Positions 1 through 8,662 of a stretch of 64,000 nt of DNA are shown one piece after another; the first letter of the stretch is position 1, and every line of letters begins with the position of its first letter. The notes beneath the pieces were generated by a model. The model was given only the letters and a program-made list of their open reading frames with translations, had not been told where the DNA came from and searched no databases. A program made the translations under genes and the position numbers. The stretch covers positions 310,001 through 374,000 of the forward strand of contig NZ_SODF01000004.1 of NCBI RefSeq assembly GCF_004365875.1, in the 5' to 3' direction. This DNA comes from Kribbella kalugense (GTDB taxonomy: Bacteria; Actinomycetota; Actinomycetes; Propionibacteriales; Kribbellaceae).

Positions 1-542
1 ATGTCGCCGAACTGCTCGCGTACGGCGCGAATCGGCTCGATATCCCACCCTGGCTGGATCTTGAGCTTGATCCGCAGGTACCCCTGGTCGAGATACTTGC
101 CAACGGCATCCAGCAACTCGCCGACCGAGTCCATGATCCCGACCGACACGCCGCACGGCACTCGATCGTGCACCGCCCCCAGTTCACGGGCCAGCGTCCG
201 GTTCTCGGCCCGCAACTCCGCATCGAGTACGGCGGTCTCGACCGCAGCCTTGGCCATCCGATGCCCGTGGAACCGGCTCAACGCCGGCCCGACCTCCACC
301 GCGGACTCCACCGCAGCCAGAGCCGGCACGAAGAATCGCCGCAGTACGTCGGCCGCCGCATCGACGTACTCCGAGGAGTAGAGCGGCCCGCTCATCGCGA
401 CGCACTCGCCCCAGCCTTCGGCCTCGGTACTCACGGCCCGCACGAGCAGCACGTCCCGCGTGGTCTCCGTACCGAACGAGGTCCGGAACGGCGACACCAA
501 CGGCATCGAGATCCGCCGCAACTCGACTCCGGTCAGCTTCAT
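1..542 (-). CDS. N-succinylamino acid racemase / o-succinylbenzoate synthase family (partial)
   Basis: This enolase-superfamily protein runs off the left edge, so only about the first 180 residues are visible. It begins MKLTGVELRR, followed by the family hallmark SPFRTSFGTE, GEGWGEC-like and GPLYSSEY segments, and GHRMAK. Near residue 165 it has the KxK catalytic pair in RIKLKI, which supplies one acid/base lysine of racemases and OSB synthases. By recollection it resembles actinobacterial N-acylamino acid racemases closely. The start codon overlaps the stop of the upstream acyltransferase gene (ATGA). A GNAT gene and an M20 hydrolase lie immediately upstream, and no men genes are in view, so N-succinylamino acid racemase is a better guess than menaquinone-pathway MenC. 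The missing C-terminus carries the metal ligands. Confidence 0.85.
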   Translation of the reverse strand, partial: MKLTGVELRRISMPLVSPFRTSFGTETTRDVLLVRAVSTEAEGWGECVAMSGPLYSSEYVDAAADVLRRFFVPALAAVESAVEVGPALSRFHGHRMAKAAVETAVLDAELRAENRTLARELGAVHDRVPCGVSVGIMDSVGELLDAVGKYLDQGYLRIKLKIQPGWDIEPIRAVREQFGD

Positions 543-1408
543 CCCGCTTGTCCCTTCTCGAGTACGTACCACCCGGACCGGTCGAACCCAGTCACCACAG
601 CTCCGTCCGCCAGCAACCCACCCAGCACCTCCCGCAACGCAGTCCGCCACGCCTTCGCGGCCCCCGGATCGGTACGCCGCAACCCTTCGACATCAGGCGG
701 TACGCCGACCAGCACCGGCCCGCCACTTCCTTTGGAGCCGTCCTGGGGACGACCGTCCTCGCCGCAGGCCAACGCGACCGTTGCCCCAGGCATCTGCTTC
801 ACGTCCGTAGTCAGAGACCGCCGGGCCGCGGCGGCAGCGACGGCCGGAGAATCCAGCTCCCACCGCACCAGCAGCCGATCGGTGTCGTCACCGCTGTTGA
901 TCCCGTCCCGCATGTCGCCGTAGAAGTTCGTCAGGTACTCCGCCGGTTGCGCCGCGAGCTTGGCCACGTTGAAGTACGCGTTCCGCCGGATCAGCGGGTC
1001 GAACGTCCACGCAATCGTCGAGACCCCTCGGCGCAGGGCCCAGGCCCGCTGGTGCAGCTTGAGTGCGAACCCGACGTTCCGGCCGCGAGCCAACCCGGAC
1101 ACCCCGGCCACGTGGCTGTGCATCGCGACCTCGGCCGGCGCCGAGAAGAACCCGACACAGGCGCCGATCAGCTCGTCGCCGTCGTACGCCCCGCCGACGT
1201 AGTTGCCGGCTTTCGTCAACGCCCGCAGCAGTTCGGTTGTCACCGGTGGATTCTTCGGGTCCGGCCGCCAGATCGAGTCGTACAGCCGATAGACCGCATC
1301 GAGCTCCGCCAGCTCCCGCAACTCACGCACCTGCACCCGGGCCGCAGTCGCCGCCGCGAGACCGGCCTCCGTAGCGACCGCGATCGACAGGCCGAGATCG
1401 ATTGTCAT
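539..1408 (-). CDS. GNAT-superfamily acyltransferase, COG3375 type (probable amino acid N-succinyltransferase)
   Basis: The 289-residue protein has an acetyl-CoA-type fold: a substrate-binding N-terminal part (YRLYDSIWRPD), a central strand with GACVGFF, and a motif-A-like stretch (HSHVAGVSGLARGRNVGFALK, read in two parts) about residues 95-116. WTFDPLIRRNAYFNVAKL is typical of the large COG3375 GNATs. Members of this group are encoded beside N-succinylamino acid racemases, where a Geobacillus homologue was shown to succinylate D-amino acids from succinyl-CoA. The gene overlaps both neighbours by 4 bp, which implies translational coupling to the M20 hydrolase upstream and the racemase downstream. 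The acyl donor is inferred from context; the sequence alone supports only an acyl-CoA transferase. Confidence 0.8.
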   Translation of the reverse strand: MTIDLGLSIAVATEAGLAAATAARVQVRELRELAELDAVYRLYDSIWRPDPKNPPVTTELLRALTKAGNYVGGAYDGDELIGACVGFFSAPAEVAMHSHVAGVSGLARGRNVGFALKLHQRAWALRRGVSTIAWTFDPLIRRNAYFNVAKLAAQPAEYLTNFYGDMRDGINSGDDTDRLLVRWELDSPAVAAAAARRSLTTDVKQMPGATVALACGEDGRPQDGSKGSGGPVLVGVPPDVEGLRRTDPGAAKAWRTALREVLGGLLADGAVVTGFDRSGWYVLEKGQAG

Positions 1409-2490
1409 GGCGTGTCCAAGAGGTCCGCGATGAGCGCAGTCAGTAGCGCGGTCCGGGGTTCGAGCTCGGCTACTAGGACGTGCTCGTCATCGGCGTGGGC
1501 GCCTCCGCCGACAGCGCCCAATCCGTCGAGGGTCGGCGTACCGATGCCGGCGGTGAAGTTGCCGTCGGACCCGCCGCCTACTGCCACCGAGCGCAGTGGC
1601 GGTTGCCCCAGGTCCGCGGCGATGCGGGAAGCCCGTGCGTACAGTTCCTCGGACATCTTGCGTTCCAGCGGCGGCCGGTTCGGTCCGCCGATGACTTCGA
1701 GCGAACTCCCGGGCAGCACCGGCCGCAACGCATGCATCGCCTTGTCCACTCGAAGCTGCTCCTCGACGGTCCACGCCCGGGCATCGACGAAGAACGATCC
1801 GGCGGCAGGGACCGTGTTCCGCGTGGTCCCCGAGGTCAGGACGGACGGCGTGACCGTCGTCCCCAGGACCGGATCGCCAAGGTTGCTGACGGCAAGTACC
1901 TGGTGGGCCGCTTCGATCGAGGCGTTGACCCCGAGCTCCGGCTCGAGTCCGGCATGGGCCGCGCGTCCGGTGATCCGGACTTCGTAGACCGACACGCCCT
2001 TTCGCTCCAGCTTCAGAGCACCGCCGTCCGCCGACGCCTCGAGCACCAGAGCGGCCGAACACCCGGCCGCTTCAGTCTCAATCAGCTCCCGCGACGACGG
2101 CGATCCGAGCTCCTCGTCGCCGGTCACCAGCAGCGTCACATTTGCCGAAGGCAACGCGGAGATCGCATGCATCGCCATCACCAGCCCGGCCTTCATATCG
2201 AAGCACCCCGGCCCACGCAGTACTCCGTCCTCGACCCGAAACGGATGCGTGGCCAGCGAGCCGATCGGCCAGACCGTGTCGTGATGCGCGAGCACGAGCA
2301 CCTGTCCCGCGCCCAGCACCCAGCGGAGGTGCGTGCAACCGTCGACGACGATGTACTCCGGCTCGCACCCGAGCCGTTCCGCTCCGAGTCGGGCAACAAC
2401 ATCGGCACTGCGTGCCACCGCGGCCGGATCGCCCGACGGCGACTCGCAGGTCACCAACGTCTCGAGGTCGGTGAGCATCAACTCGTTCAT
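1405..2490 (-). CDS. M20-family metallohydrolase (probable N-acyl-L-amino acid hydrolase)
   Basis: This is a 361-residue M20 peptidase/aminoacylase. Metal-binding landmarks are in order: LAHHDTVWP (first His and Asp) near residue 70, GPGCFDMKAG (bridging Asp) near residue 95, and TGDEELGS (general base Glu and metal-binding Glu) near residue 125. The lid/dimerisation domain contains RITGRAAHAG, and a late GGGSDGNF segment supplies the last His-region signature. The size fits the carboxypeptidase G2/ArgE/DapE group. Its position just before the GNAT and racemase genes suggests it removes the N-succinyl group from L-amino acids, closing the D-to-L route. General peptidase or N-acetyl hydrolase activity is the alternative. 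It starts with ATG and overlaps the preceding stop. Confidence 0.85.
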   Translation of the reverse strand: MNELMLTDLETLVTCESPSGDPAAVARSADVVARLGAERLGCEPEYIVVDGCTHLRWVLGAGQVLVLAHHDTVWPIGSLATHPFRVEDGVLRGPGCFDMKAGLVMAMHAISALPSANVTLLVTGDEELGSPSSRELIETEAAGCSAALVLEASADGGALKLERKGVSVYEVRITGRAAHAGLEPELGVNASIEAAHQVLAVSNLGDPVLGTTVTPSVLTSGTTRNTVPAAGSFFVDARAWTVEEQLRVDKAMHALRPVLPGSSLEVIGGPNRPPLERKMSEELYARASRIAADLGQPPLRSVAVGGGSDGNFTAGIGTPTLDGLGAVGGGAHADDEHVLVAELEPRTALLTALIADLLDTP

Positions 2491-3017
2491 CCGCTGACCT
2501 TCGGCGTAGCACGTACTCCGAAGTGCATGTACTTCTCCCCGGTCGGCAGCCCGTAGAACGTCACCGGAGTCCAGGTGAGCGCCCCAGGCTGCCGGACCAC
2601 GAATAGGTCACCTGACTCGTCGACCGGCGTCATGCGCAGCTCTTCGGTCGGATCGGGCAGCAGCTCGGCCAACGGTCCGGTGATCGTCATCCGCAGCAGC
2701 GGGCCTTCGTCGTCGATCAGAATCTCCTGAACCGTGCCCGCCCGCTCGTACCGCCCGATGTGGCGACGGGCGTCGACCACCGGAGGCTCCGCGGGCGGAG
2801 TCAGCGGCATGGGCATCGTGACGCCGGCCAGCTCACCGAAGATCTCCCGGTAGAGGTCCTCGTACAGGTCGCGTGCGTGACCGCCGTTCGTCAGCAGAGT
2901 CACGGCCAGCCCCTCGTCCGGCAGCACCCGAAGGAACGCAGACTGGCCGATCGTGTTGCCGTCGTGGCCAATCAGCCGCCGGCCGTCCCATCCGAACCGG
3001 ATCCAGCCCAGGCCCCC
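2487..3017 (-). pseudogene. Out-of-frame C-terminal part of the S9 peptidase/beta-lactamase fusion
   Basis: This stretch encodes the end of the beta-lactamase-like domain (GLGWIRFGWDG, then IGHDGNTIGQSAFLRVLP) and a C-terminal lipocalin-like region ending ATPKVSG. It is +1 out of frame with the main reading frame. It aligns with residues from about 288 to the end of the intact paralogue encoded at 11253-12641, including the HDG motif that replaces KTG in class C beta-lactamase relatives. An ATG-initiated frame reaches up to 3089, but its first residues make no sense as protein. I therefore treat this as the tail of the upstream gene, shifted at the C-run 3013-3017. Removing one C from that run restores one continuous protein of about 1,105 residues. 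Confidence 0.8.
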
Positions 3018-5805
3018 ACGAGTCGCCGAGCGAGTACTTGTCCGGCAGCTCTGCATGCTGCTCGGCCATCGCGGCAACCGACGCCTCACTGAGCACCCGG
3101 GTGCCGTCCGGCGCGACTCCGCCGTTCAGGTGGAGCCGTGCGAACGCCAGCGCGTCCGCCACGGTCGACGTGATCAGGCCGGCCGGACCGAGCGAACGGG
3201 GGAGTCCCCAGATCGTTGCCCGCTTCGGCTCCTCCTCGCCCTCGCTGACGTGACCGACGGCGGCCAGCCGGAGCAGCGCCTCCTCCGGCAGCGTGACCGT
3301 GTTCTGCAGGCCGAGCGGCGTAATGATGCGGTCCCGCAGCGCCTGGTCCCAGGTGCCCCCGGTGAGCTTCTCGATCACGCGTCCGGCCAGCGAGAAGCCA
3401 GAGTTGCAGTACGACCACGTGGCGCCGAGCGGATGGTTCTGTACGACGTCCGCCAGCAGGTCGACGTACTTCTCCAGACAGTCGTCGCCGCGACCTGTGT
3501 CGGTGAAGACATCGCCGTCGATCCCACTGGTGTGGGTGAGTAGGTGCCGCATCGTCACCTGCTTCGCGACGTCCGGGTCGCCCAGCTGCAGCTCGGGTAG
3601 TACCTGCACGATCGGAGCGTCCAGGTCGAGCAGACCCTCGTCAACGAGCTGGAGCGCGAGAGTCGCCGTCCAGACCTTCGACATGGACCCGATCTGGAAG
3701 ACCGAGTTGGTGGTCACTGCGACACCGGTGTCCTTGTTCAGTACGCCGGTCGCCGCCTCAACCAGCTCGTCCTCTCCTCCGGGCCGTACCTGCAGGATTC
3801 CCAGGGTTGCACCCGGTACGCCGTGCCGCGCGGCCAGCGTGCTCAGTCGACGCTGCCAGTGCGCCGCGTCGATCCCTGCCCGACGCGGACCGCTCGCATC
3901 ACCGGCGTACTGCTCGACCCAGTTGACGATGCGACGGTTGAAGTCGAGGCGATGAGACGGACGGCCTTCCAGGATGAACAGGTGGCTGGCCTCCGGGTAC
4001 AGCACAAGCTGACTCGGTACGCCGTTCTCGCGGAGCGCGGTGTGCCACTGCTGGGCCTGTCCGACCGGGCAGCGTACGTCGGCGTCGCCCTGCAGGATCA
4101 GCGTGGGCGTCGTCACCTTGCTGACCTCGGCGAACGGCGACATGGCGCTGTAGTCACTCGCACTGTTCAGCTCGTACACGTCGAGGAAGTGGCCCATGTC
4201 CGACGTGCCGGCCATGCTGTTCAGGTCGCTGACCACGCCGCCGGTGACCGCGGCCTTGAACCGGTTGTCGCGGCTGGTCAGGTAGCAGGTCATGAACCCG
4301 CCGTAGCTGTAGCCGGATACGGCCAGCCGGTCGGGATCAGCGGTGCCGTCGGCAACCAGTTCGTCCAGCGGCTCGAGGAAGTCGCGTGCATCCGCAGTAC
4401 CCCAGGCTCCGAGGGCTGCGTTGAAGAACTCCTCGCCGTACCCGTCGCTGCCGCGGGGGTTCATCAGCAGTACGGTCCAGCCGCGGCCTGCGAGCTCCTG
4501 GTGGTAGAGATGCACAGGATCCGCAGAGGCGTTCCACGCGTTGTGGGGACCACCGTGGATGTCCAGCAGCAGCGGCTGAGGGCCTTCGGTGGCAGGGTCC
4601 CGGATCAGCCAGCCGGACACCACAGTCCCATCGGAGACCGTGAACTCGCGCTCGACCGGGACGAAGTGCTCCACATCGACGCCGTACGTCGTCCGCGGGG
4701 TCGCCGTACCGCTGGCCAGATCCACCGTGACGATCTCACCGAACGATGTCGGGGTGCTCAGGGCGACCGTCGCCACACCAGCGGCGACGGAGAGCCCGGA
4801 CACAACCTGTCCCGCTTCGCCCAGCACGTGCTGAGGTGTGCCGCCGTCAACGGGGACGGAGTACAGATGCGAGCACCCGCGGTCTCGGACACAGAAGAGG
4901 ACAGTGCGACCCTCGTCCACGAGAGCAGGCGTGGCACCCGGGTACCCAGGTCCGCCGGCCATCACGTTGCGGTCAAGTGGAGCCGCCAGGTTCACCACGT
5001 CACCGCTGTCCAAGGAGAGCCGCAGCAGACCGGCGTGACCGACTGGGCCAGTCTGCATGCCAACGATCAGTAGTGCGCTGCCGTCCGCAGTCCAGGTCAC
5101 CGAACCGGTCAGACCGTCAGCGAGGCCGGCCAACCGTGGCTTTGCCTTGGCATCCGTTGCGTCTAGCAAGTAAGCAGGAGCTGTCGGAGTCAGATCGGCG
5201 TCTGGAGCCGTGGCTGCTCCGAAGGCCAGCTGAGACCCGTCGGGCGACCAGGCCGGGTCGCCGGCGTGCCAGTCTCCCTCGGTGGCCTGGCGGCACTCCT
5301 TTGTGTCCAGGTCGAGGACGTGGAGGTGCTTGCGGATCGTCCGCAGCCAGCCCGCGCCGTCAGCCTGGTAGTCCAGCCGCTCCGTGACGATCGGTGCCTC
5401 AGCATCGCTCGGCGCGGCATTGTCGACAGGAGCCGAGAAAGCGATCCGCGTCCCGTCAGGACTCCACTGCGGTGTTCCAGCTCCCATCGCCAGCGTGGTG
5501 AGCTGCTCCGGCTCGCCACCTGCTGCCGGTAGCAGCCAGATCTGCGCCGGTCCGTCCTTGGCCCGCAGGAACGCCAGCTGCGACCCGTCCGGCGACCAGA
5601 CAGGCGACGTGTCCGCCTCGCCGCGGGTCAGCTGCTGCGGCGTGCCGCCGGAGGCAGCGGTCCGCCACAGGGTCCGCACTGTACGGTCGGCCTTCTTGTC
5701 GGTGGTCCGCAGGACGTAGACGAGCTGAGTGCCGTCCGGCGAGAGCACCGGCTGCTCGGGTACGGCGAGCTCGGTCAGGTCGTCGATGCGCAGACGTCGG
5801 GTCAC
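2833..5805 (-). CDS. S9-family prolyl oligopeptidase fused to a serine beta-lactamase-like domain
   Basis: Residues 1-380 form a WD40/beta-propeller of TolB-like repeats (WSPDGSQLAF and similar). Residues 380-635 form the alpha/beta-hydrolase domain with Ser500 (GYSYGG), Asp576 (GDADVRCP) and His608 (EASHLF). After a linker, residues 645 onward form a class C beta-lactamase fold with Ser707-x-x-Lys710 (SMSK) and Tyr799-Cys-Asn801. The frame then fails near residue 930; the rest lies in another frame (2487-3017). The final 60 residues read here (RMGRPAADW onward) are nonsense from the shift. The stop of the upstream ATP-binding gene overlaps its start. An exopeptidase joined to a D-peptidase/esterase-type domain fits complete peptide breakdown after uptake. 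The fusion is visible directly; substrate specificity is inferred. Confidence 0.85.
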   Translation of the reverse strand: MTRRLRIDDLTELAVPEQPVLSPDGTQLVYVLRTTDKKADRTVRTLWRTAASGGTPQQLTRGEADTSPVWSPDGSQLAFLRAKDGPAQIWLLPAAGGEPEQLTTLAMGAGTPQWSPDGTRIAFSAPVDNAAPSDAEAPIVTERLDYQADGAGWLRTIRKHLHVLDLDTKECRQATEGDWHAGDPAWSPDGSQLAFGAATAPDADLTPTAPAYLLDATDAKAKPRLAGLADGLTGSVTWTADGSALLIVGMQTGPVGHAGLLRLSLDSGDVVNLAAPLDRNVMAGGPGYPGATPALVDEGRTVLFCVRDRGCSHLYSVPVDGGTPQHVLGEAGQVVSGLSVAAGVATVALSTPTSFGEIVTVDLASGTATPRTTYGVDVEHFVPVEREFTVSDGTVVSGWLIRDPATEGPQPLLLDIHGGPHNAWNASADPVHLYHQELAGRGWTVLLMNPRGSDGYGEEFFNAALGAWGTADARDFLEPLDELVADGTADPDRLAVSGYSYGGFMTCYLTSRDNRFKAAVTGGVVSDLNSMAGTSDMGHFLDVYELNSASDYSAMSPFAEVSKVTTPTLILQGDADVRCPVGQAQQWHTALRENGVPSQLVLYPEASHLFILEGRPSHRLDFNRRIVNWVEQYAGDASGPRRAGIDAAHWQRRLSTLAARHGVPGATLGILQVRPGGEDELVEAATGVLNKDTGVAVTTNSVFQIGSMSKVWTATLALQLVDEGLLDLDAPIVQVLPELQLGDPDVAKQVTMRHLLTHTSGIDGDVFTDTGRGDDCLEKYVDLLADVVQNHPLGATWSYCNSGFSLAGRVIEKLTGGTWDQALRDRIITPLGLQNTVTLPEEALLRLAAVGHVSEGEEEPKRATIWGLPRSLGPAGLITSTVADALAFARLHLNGGVAPDGTRVLSEASVAAMAEQHAELPDKYSLGDSWGPGLDPVRMGRPAADWPRRQHDRPVCVPSGAAGRGAGRDSADERRSRTRPVRGPLPGDLR

Positions 5806-6797
5806 AGGGAGTCCTCCTTGAGTTCCATGAGCACAGGCGGGTTCGAGCCGACAGCCCGCAGTACGCCGGCCGCATGGTGGCAGGCGGCGCGGTGCAGACG
5901 ATGGTCGGCCTCAGTGGTGGGATCGAGGGTCAGGCAGTGCTCGCGGTCGGTCCGGATTAGCGGACCGACCGGGCACCTCGGGTGGAACCGGCAGCCCGCC
6001 GGCGGATGGTGTGGATCTGCAGGCTCTGCATCGGCGACCGCGTCCGGTGGCGGCAGCGCGGTCGACCCGCGCCGCGGCGCCGCGGCCAGAAGCTCTTTGG
6101 TGTAAGGGTGTTGCGGGTTGCCGAGGACGTCGCGAGCCGGTCCGACCTCGACGATCCGGCCGAGGTACATGACCGCCACGATGTCGCTCACGTAGCGCAC
6201 CACGGCCAGGTTGTGCGAGATGAACAGCATCGACAACCGCAGCTCGCGTTGCAGCGTACGGACGAGATTCAGCACCGTGCCCTGGATCGACACGTCGAGC
6301 GCGGAGGTGATCTCGTCGGCAATCAGCACGTCCGGCTGACCGGCGACGGCCCGCGCGATTGCGACCCGTTGGCGTTGACCACCCGACAACGCACCCGGGT
6401 ACGCCGAGACGCGGTCAGCGTCCAGCCCGACGAGCTCGAGCAACCGAACCACCTCGTCACGCCGGCGAGCGCCCCTGGGCATCGCCTCCGCAATCGAGTC
6501 GCCGACGGTCATCCGTGGATCCAGTGAGGAGTACGGATCCTGGAACACCATCTGCAACGGACGCCGCGCCCCTGGCCGATGCCGCAGCGGTACGCCGTCC
6601 AGCAAGATCTGCCCGCCCGCCGGTTCGGCCAGCCCGACTGCTGCGCGTGCCAGCGTCGACTTGCCCGACCCCGACTCACCGACCAGCCCGACCACCTGAC
6701 CCGACGGCACGGTCAGATCGACCCCGTCGACGGCAGTCAGTGCGCGACCGCCCCGGCCGAACCGGACCGTCACGTCGTCGAAACGCAGTTCGCTCAT
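5802..6797 (-). CDS. Oligopeptide ABC transporter ATP-binding protein (DppF/OppF type)
   Basis: The 331-residue ATPase has a Walker A motif GESGSGKST near residue 40, signature SGGQRQRVAIARA near 140, Walker B VLIADEITSALD, and an H-loop in FISHNLAVV. The C-terminal oligopeptide-transport extension carries the cysteine-containing GCRFHPRCPVGP segment found in Opp/Dpp ATPases. It is the second nucleotide-binding domain of the complex; the first is fused to the DppC-like permease encoded just upstream, with which it overlaps by 4 bp. The protein sits on the cytoplasmic face of the membrane. Confidence 0.93.
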   Translation of the reverse strand: MSELRFDDVTVRFGRGGRALTAVDGVDLTVPSGQVVGLVGESGSGKSTLARAAVGLAEPAGGQILLDGVPLRHRPGARRPLQMVFQDPYSSLDPRMTVGDSIAEAMPRGARRRDEVVRLLELVGLDADRVSAYPGALSGGQRQRVAIARAVAGQPDVLIADEITSALDVSIQGTVLNLVRTLQRELRLSMLFISHNLAVVRYVSDIVAVMYLGRIVEVGPARDVLGNPQHPYTKELLAAAPRRGSTALPPPDAVADAEPADPHHPPAGCRFHPRCPVGPLIRTDREHCLTLDPTTEADHRLHRAACHHAAGVLRAVGSNPPVLMELKEDSL

Positions 6798-8662
6798 CGC
6801 TGCCCCGTCCGGAAGCTCGAGTACTCAGCCTGCGCCTGCGGATGCCAGCATGCCACCTGGTCCACCAGCACCGGATCCTCCGTTCGACAGCGATCCGACG
6901 CGAACGAACACCGGGCCGCGAACGCACAGCCGTCCGGCAACCGCGCCGGGTCCACCGGACGTCCCGGGATCACCGCCAGCGGTTCGTCGAGTGCGGTGTC
7001 CAGATCGGGTACGGCGGCCAGCAACGCCCGCGTGTACGGGTGCCGAGCCCCGGTGGCCAATTCGGTCGCGGGGAGGTCCTCGACGACACGTCCGGCGTAC
7101 ATCACCAGGACGCGGTCGCAGATCTCTGCGACGACGCTGATGTCGTGGCTGATCAGTAGTACGGCGACGTCGTCCTCGGACCGGATCGTCTCCAGCAAAC
7201 GCAGTACCTGCCGCTGCACGGTGACGTCCAGGGCGGTGGTCGGCTCGTCGGCGACGATCAGTGCCGGCGTACCCATCAGGCCCATGCCGATCATGGCGCG
7301 TTGCCGCATGCCGCCGGAGAACTCGTGTGGGTACTGATGCGCGCGGCGCTCCGCGGCCGGGACCCGGACTGCCCGCAGACGGTCGATGGCCCGGTTCATG
7401 GCAGCACGGCGGCTGAGACCCTGATGCTCACGTGCTCCCTCGGCCAGCTGTACGCCGATCCGCTTGGTCGGGTTGAACGAGGTCATCGGGTCCTGGAAGA
7501 CCATGGCGAACGACGTACCGAGCAGACGTCGCCGGGTCGCCGCAGTACTGCGCACCGGTAGCCGGCCGAGCAGGGGAGCACCAAGGAACGACAACTCCGC
7601 CGCAGTGACCTGGCCGGGCGGCTCGATCAACTGGGCCACCGCTAGTGCCGTCAGGCTCTTCCCTGAGCCGGATTCGCCAACCAGGCCAACGATCTCGCCC
7701 TTGCGAATCGTGAAGCTGACACCACGGACCGGCGTGACCGGCCCCGGGAAGCTGACCTGCAGATCCTCAACCACCAGCACGGCATCGCTGTCGCGCGCTG
7801 GGACCGCCTCCGGTGTCCGGCTGGTCCACCGTGCCCTCGGCACCTGGACACCGAGACCCTTGGCGACCGCCTCACCGAAGAGGTTGAATGCGAGCCCGGC
7901 GATGACAACCGCGACACCAGGTGCCAGCGCCGCGGCTGGGTGCACGTAGATGCCGCTGAGGCTCTCGCCCAGCATCCGGCCCCAGTCGTACGCCGGTGGT
8001 TGCACACCGAGCCCGATGAACGAGAGCCCTGCGAAAGCGAGCAAAGTGCCGCCGGCGCCGATGGTCGCGTTGACCACCAACGGTTCGGCGATGTTCGGCA
8101 GGATGTGCCGAACGAGCATCCGGAACCGGCCAACACCGGCGATCCGCGCAGCGGCAATGAAGTCTCGCTCCGCGACTCCGGCGACCAGCGTCTGCGTCAG
8201 GCGGGCGAACGAAGGCGCACCCGCGAAGCCAATCGCCAGTACTGCGCCCTTCGCGCCCACTCCGAAGACAACGGCGAAGAACAGCGCGAGCAGCAGTCCG
8301 GGAAAGGCGACTGCGATGTTCACCACGGCGATCGCGGCCCGGCCGCCGCGCTTGCCCAGGATCGCTGGTGCGCTGCCCAGAGCGAGTCCGGTGACCACTG
8401 CGATCGCCGTTGCGAGCAGTGCCAGCAGAATCGACGTACGGGATGCGACGAGCACTCGGTAGAAGATGTCCCGGCCGAGGTTGTCGGTGCCGAGCCAGTG
8501 TTGTGCCGATGAGCCCTGCAGCAGGTGGTCGGTGTCGATCGCGTTCGCCTGGTGCGACCAGAGGACAGGGGCGAATACGGCGAGCAGCAGTACGCCGAGC
8601 AGTAGCAGGCCGGCGCCGGCTCCCACCGGAGTCCGCAGTACGGCGATCCATCTCGTCCGCAT
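6794..8662 (-). CDS. Fused ABC permease (DppC type) and ATP-binding protein (DppD type)
   Basis: Two proteins are joined in 622 residues. Residues 1-265 are a DppC/OppC permease: a first membrane helix (LLLLGVLLLAVFAP), the periplasmic segment with GTDNLGRDIF, five further helices, and the EAA-like loop (EAVAKGL). Residues 285-622 are an Opp-type ATPase with GESGSGKS, SGGMRQRAMIG, LIVADEPTTALD, a HDIS H-loop and the C-terminal CAFAARC cysteine motif. Permease-ATPase fusions of this type are common in actinobacteria, so the fusion is probably genuine. The start overlaps the last base of the DppB-like gene, and the stop overlaps the next ATPase gene. Confidence 0.93.
   Translation of the reverse strand: MRTRWIAVLRTPVGAGAGLLLLGVLLLAVFAPVLWSHQANAIDTDHLLQGSSAQHWLGTDNLGRDIFYRVLVASRTSILLALLATAIAVVTGLALGSAPAILGKRGGRAAIAVVNIAVAFPGLLLALFFAVVFGVGAKGAVLAIGFAGAPSFARLTQTLVAGVAERDFIAAARIAGVGRFRMLVRHILPNIAEPLVVNATIGAGGTLLAFAGLSFIGLGVQPPAYDWGRMLGESLSGIYVHPAAALAPGVAVVIAGLAFNLFGEAVAKGLGVQVPRARWTSRTPEAVPARDSDAVLVVEDLQVSFPGPVTPVRGVSFTIRKGEIVGLVGESGSGKSLTALAVAQLIEPPGQVTAAELSFLGAPLLGRLPVRSTAATRRRLLGTSFAMVFQDPMTSFNPTKRIGVQLAEGAREHQGLSRRAAMNRAIDRLRAVRVPAAERRAHQYPHEFSGGMRQRAMIGMGLMGTPALIVADEPTTALDVTVQRQVLRLLETIRSEDDVAVLLISHDISVVAEICDRVLVMYAGRVVEDLPATELATGARHPYTRALLAAVPDLDTALDEPLAVIPGRPVDPARLPDGCAFAARCSFASDRCRTEDPVLVDQVACWHPQAQAEYSSFRTGQR

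Noticed and set aside
2833..3089. Programmed frameshift between the S9/beta-lactamase frames
   Set aside because: A run of five C with no slippery heptamer or obvious downstream structure is better explained by an error or mutation. It is noted as a frameshift only.
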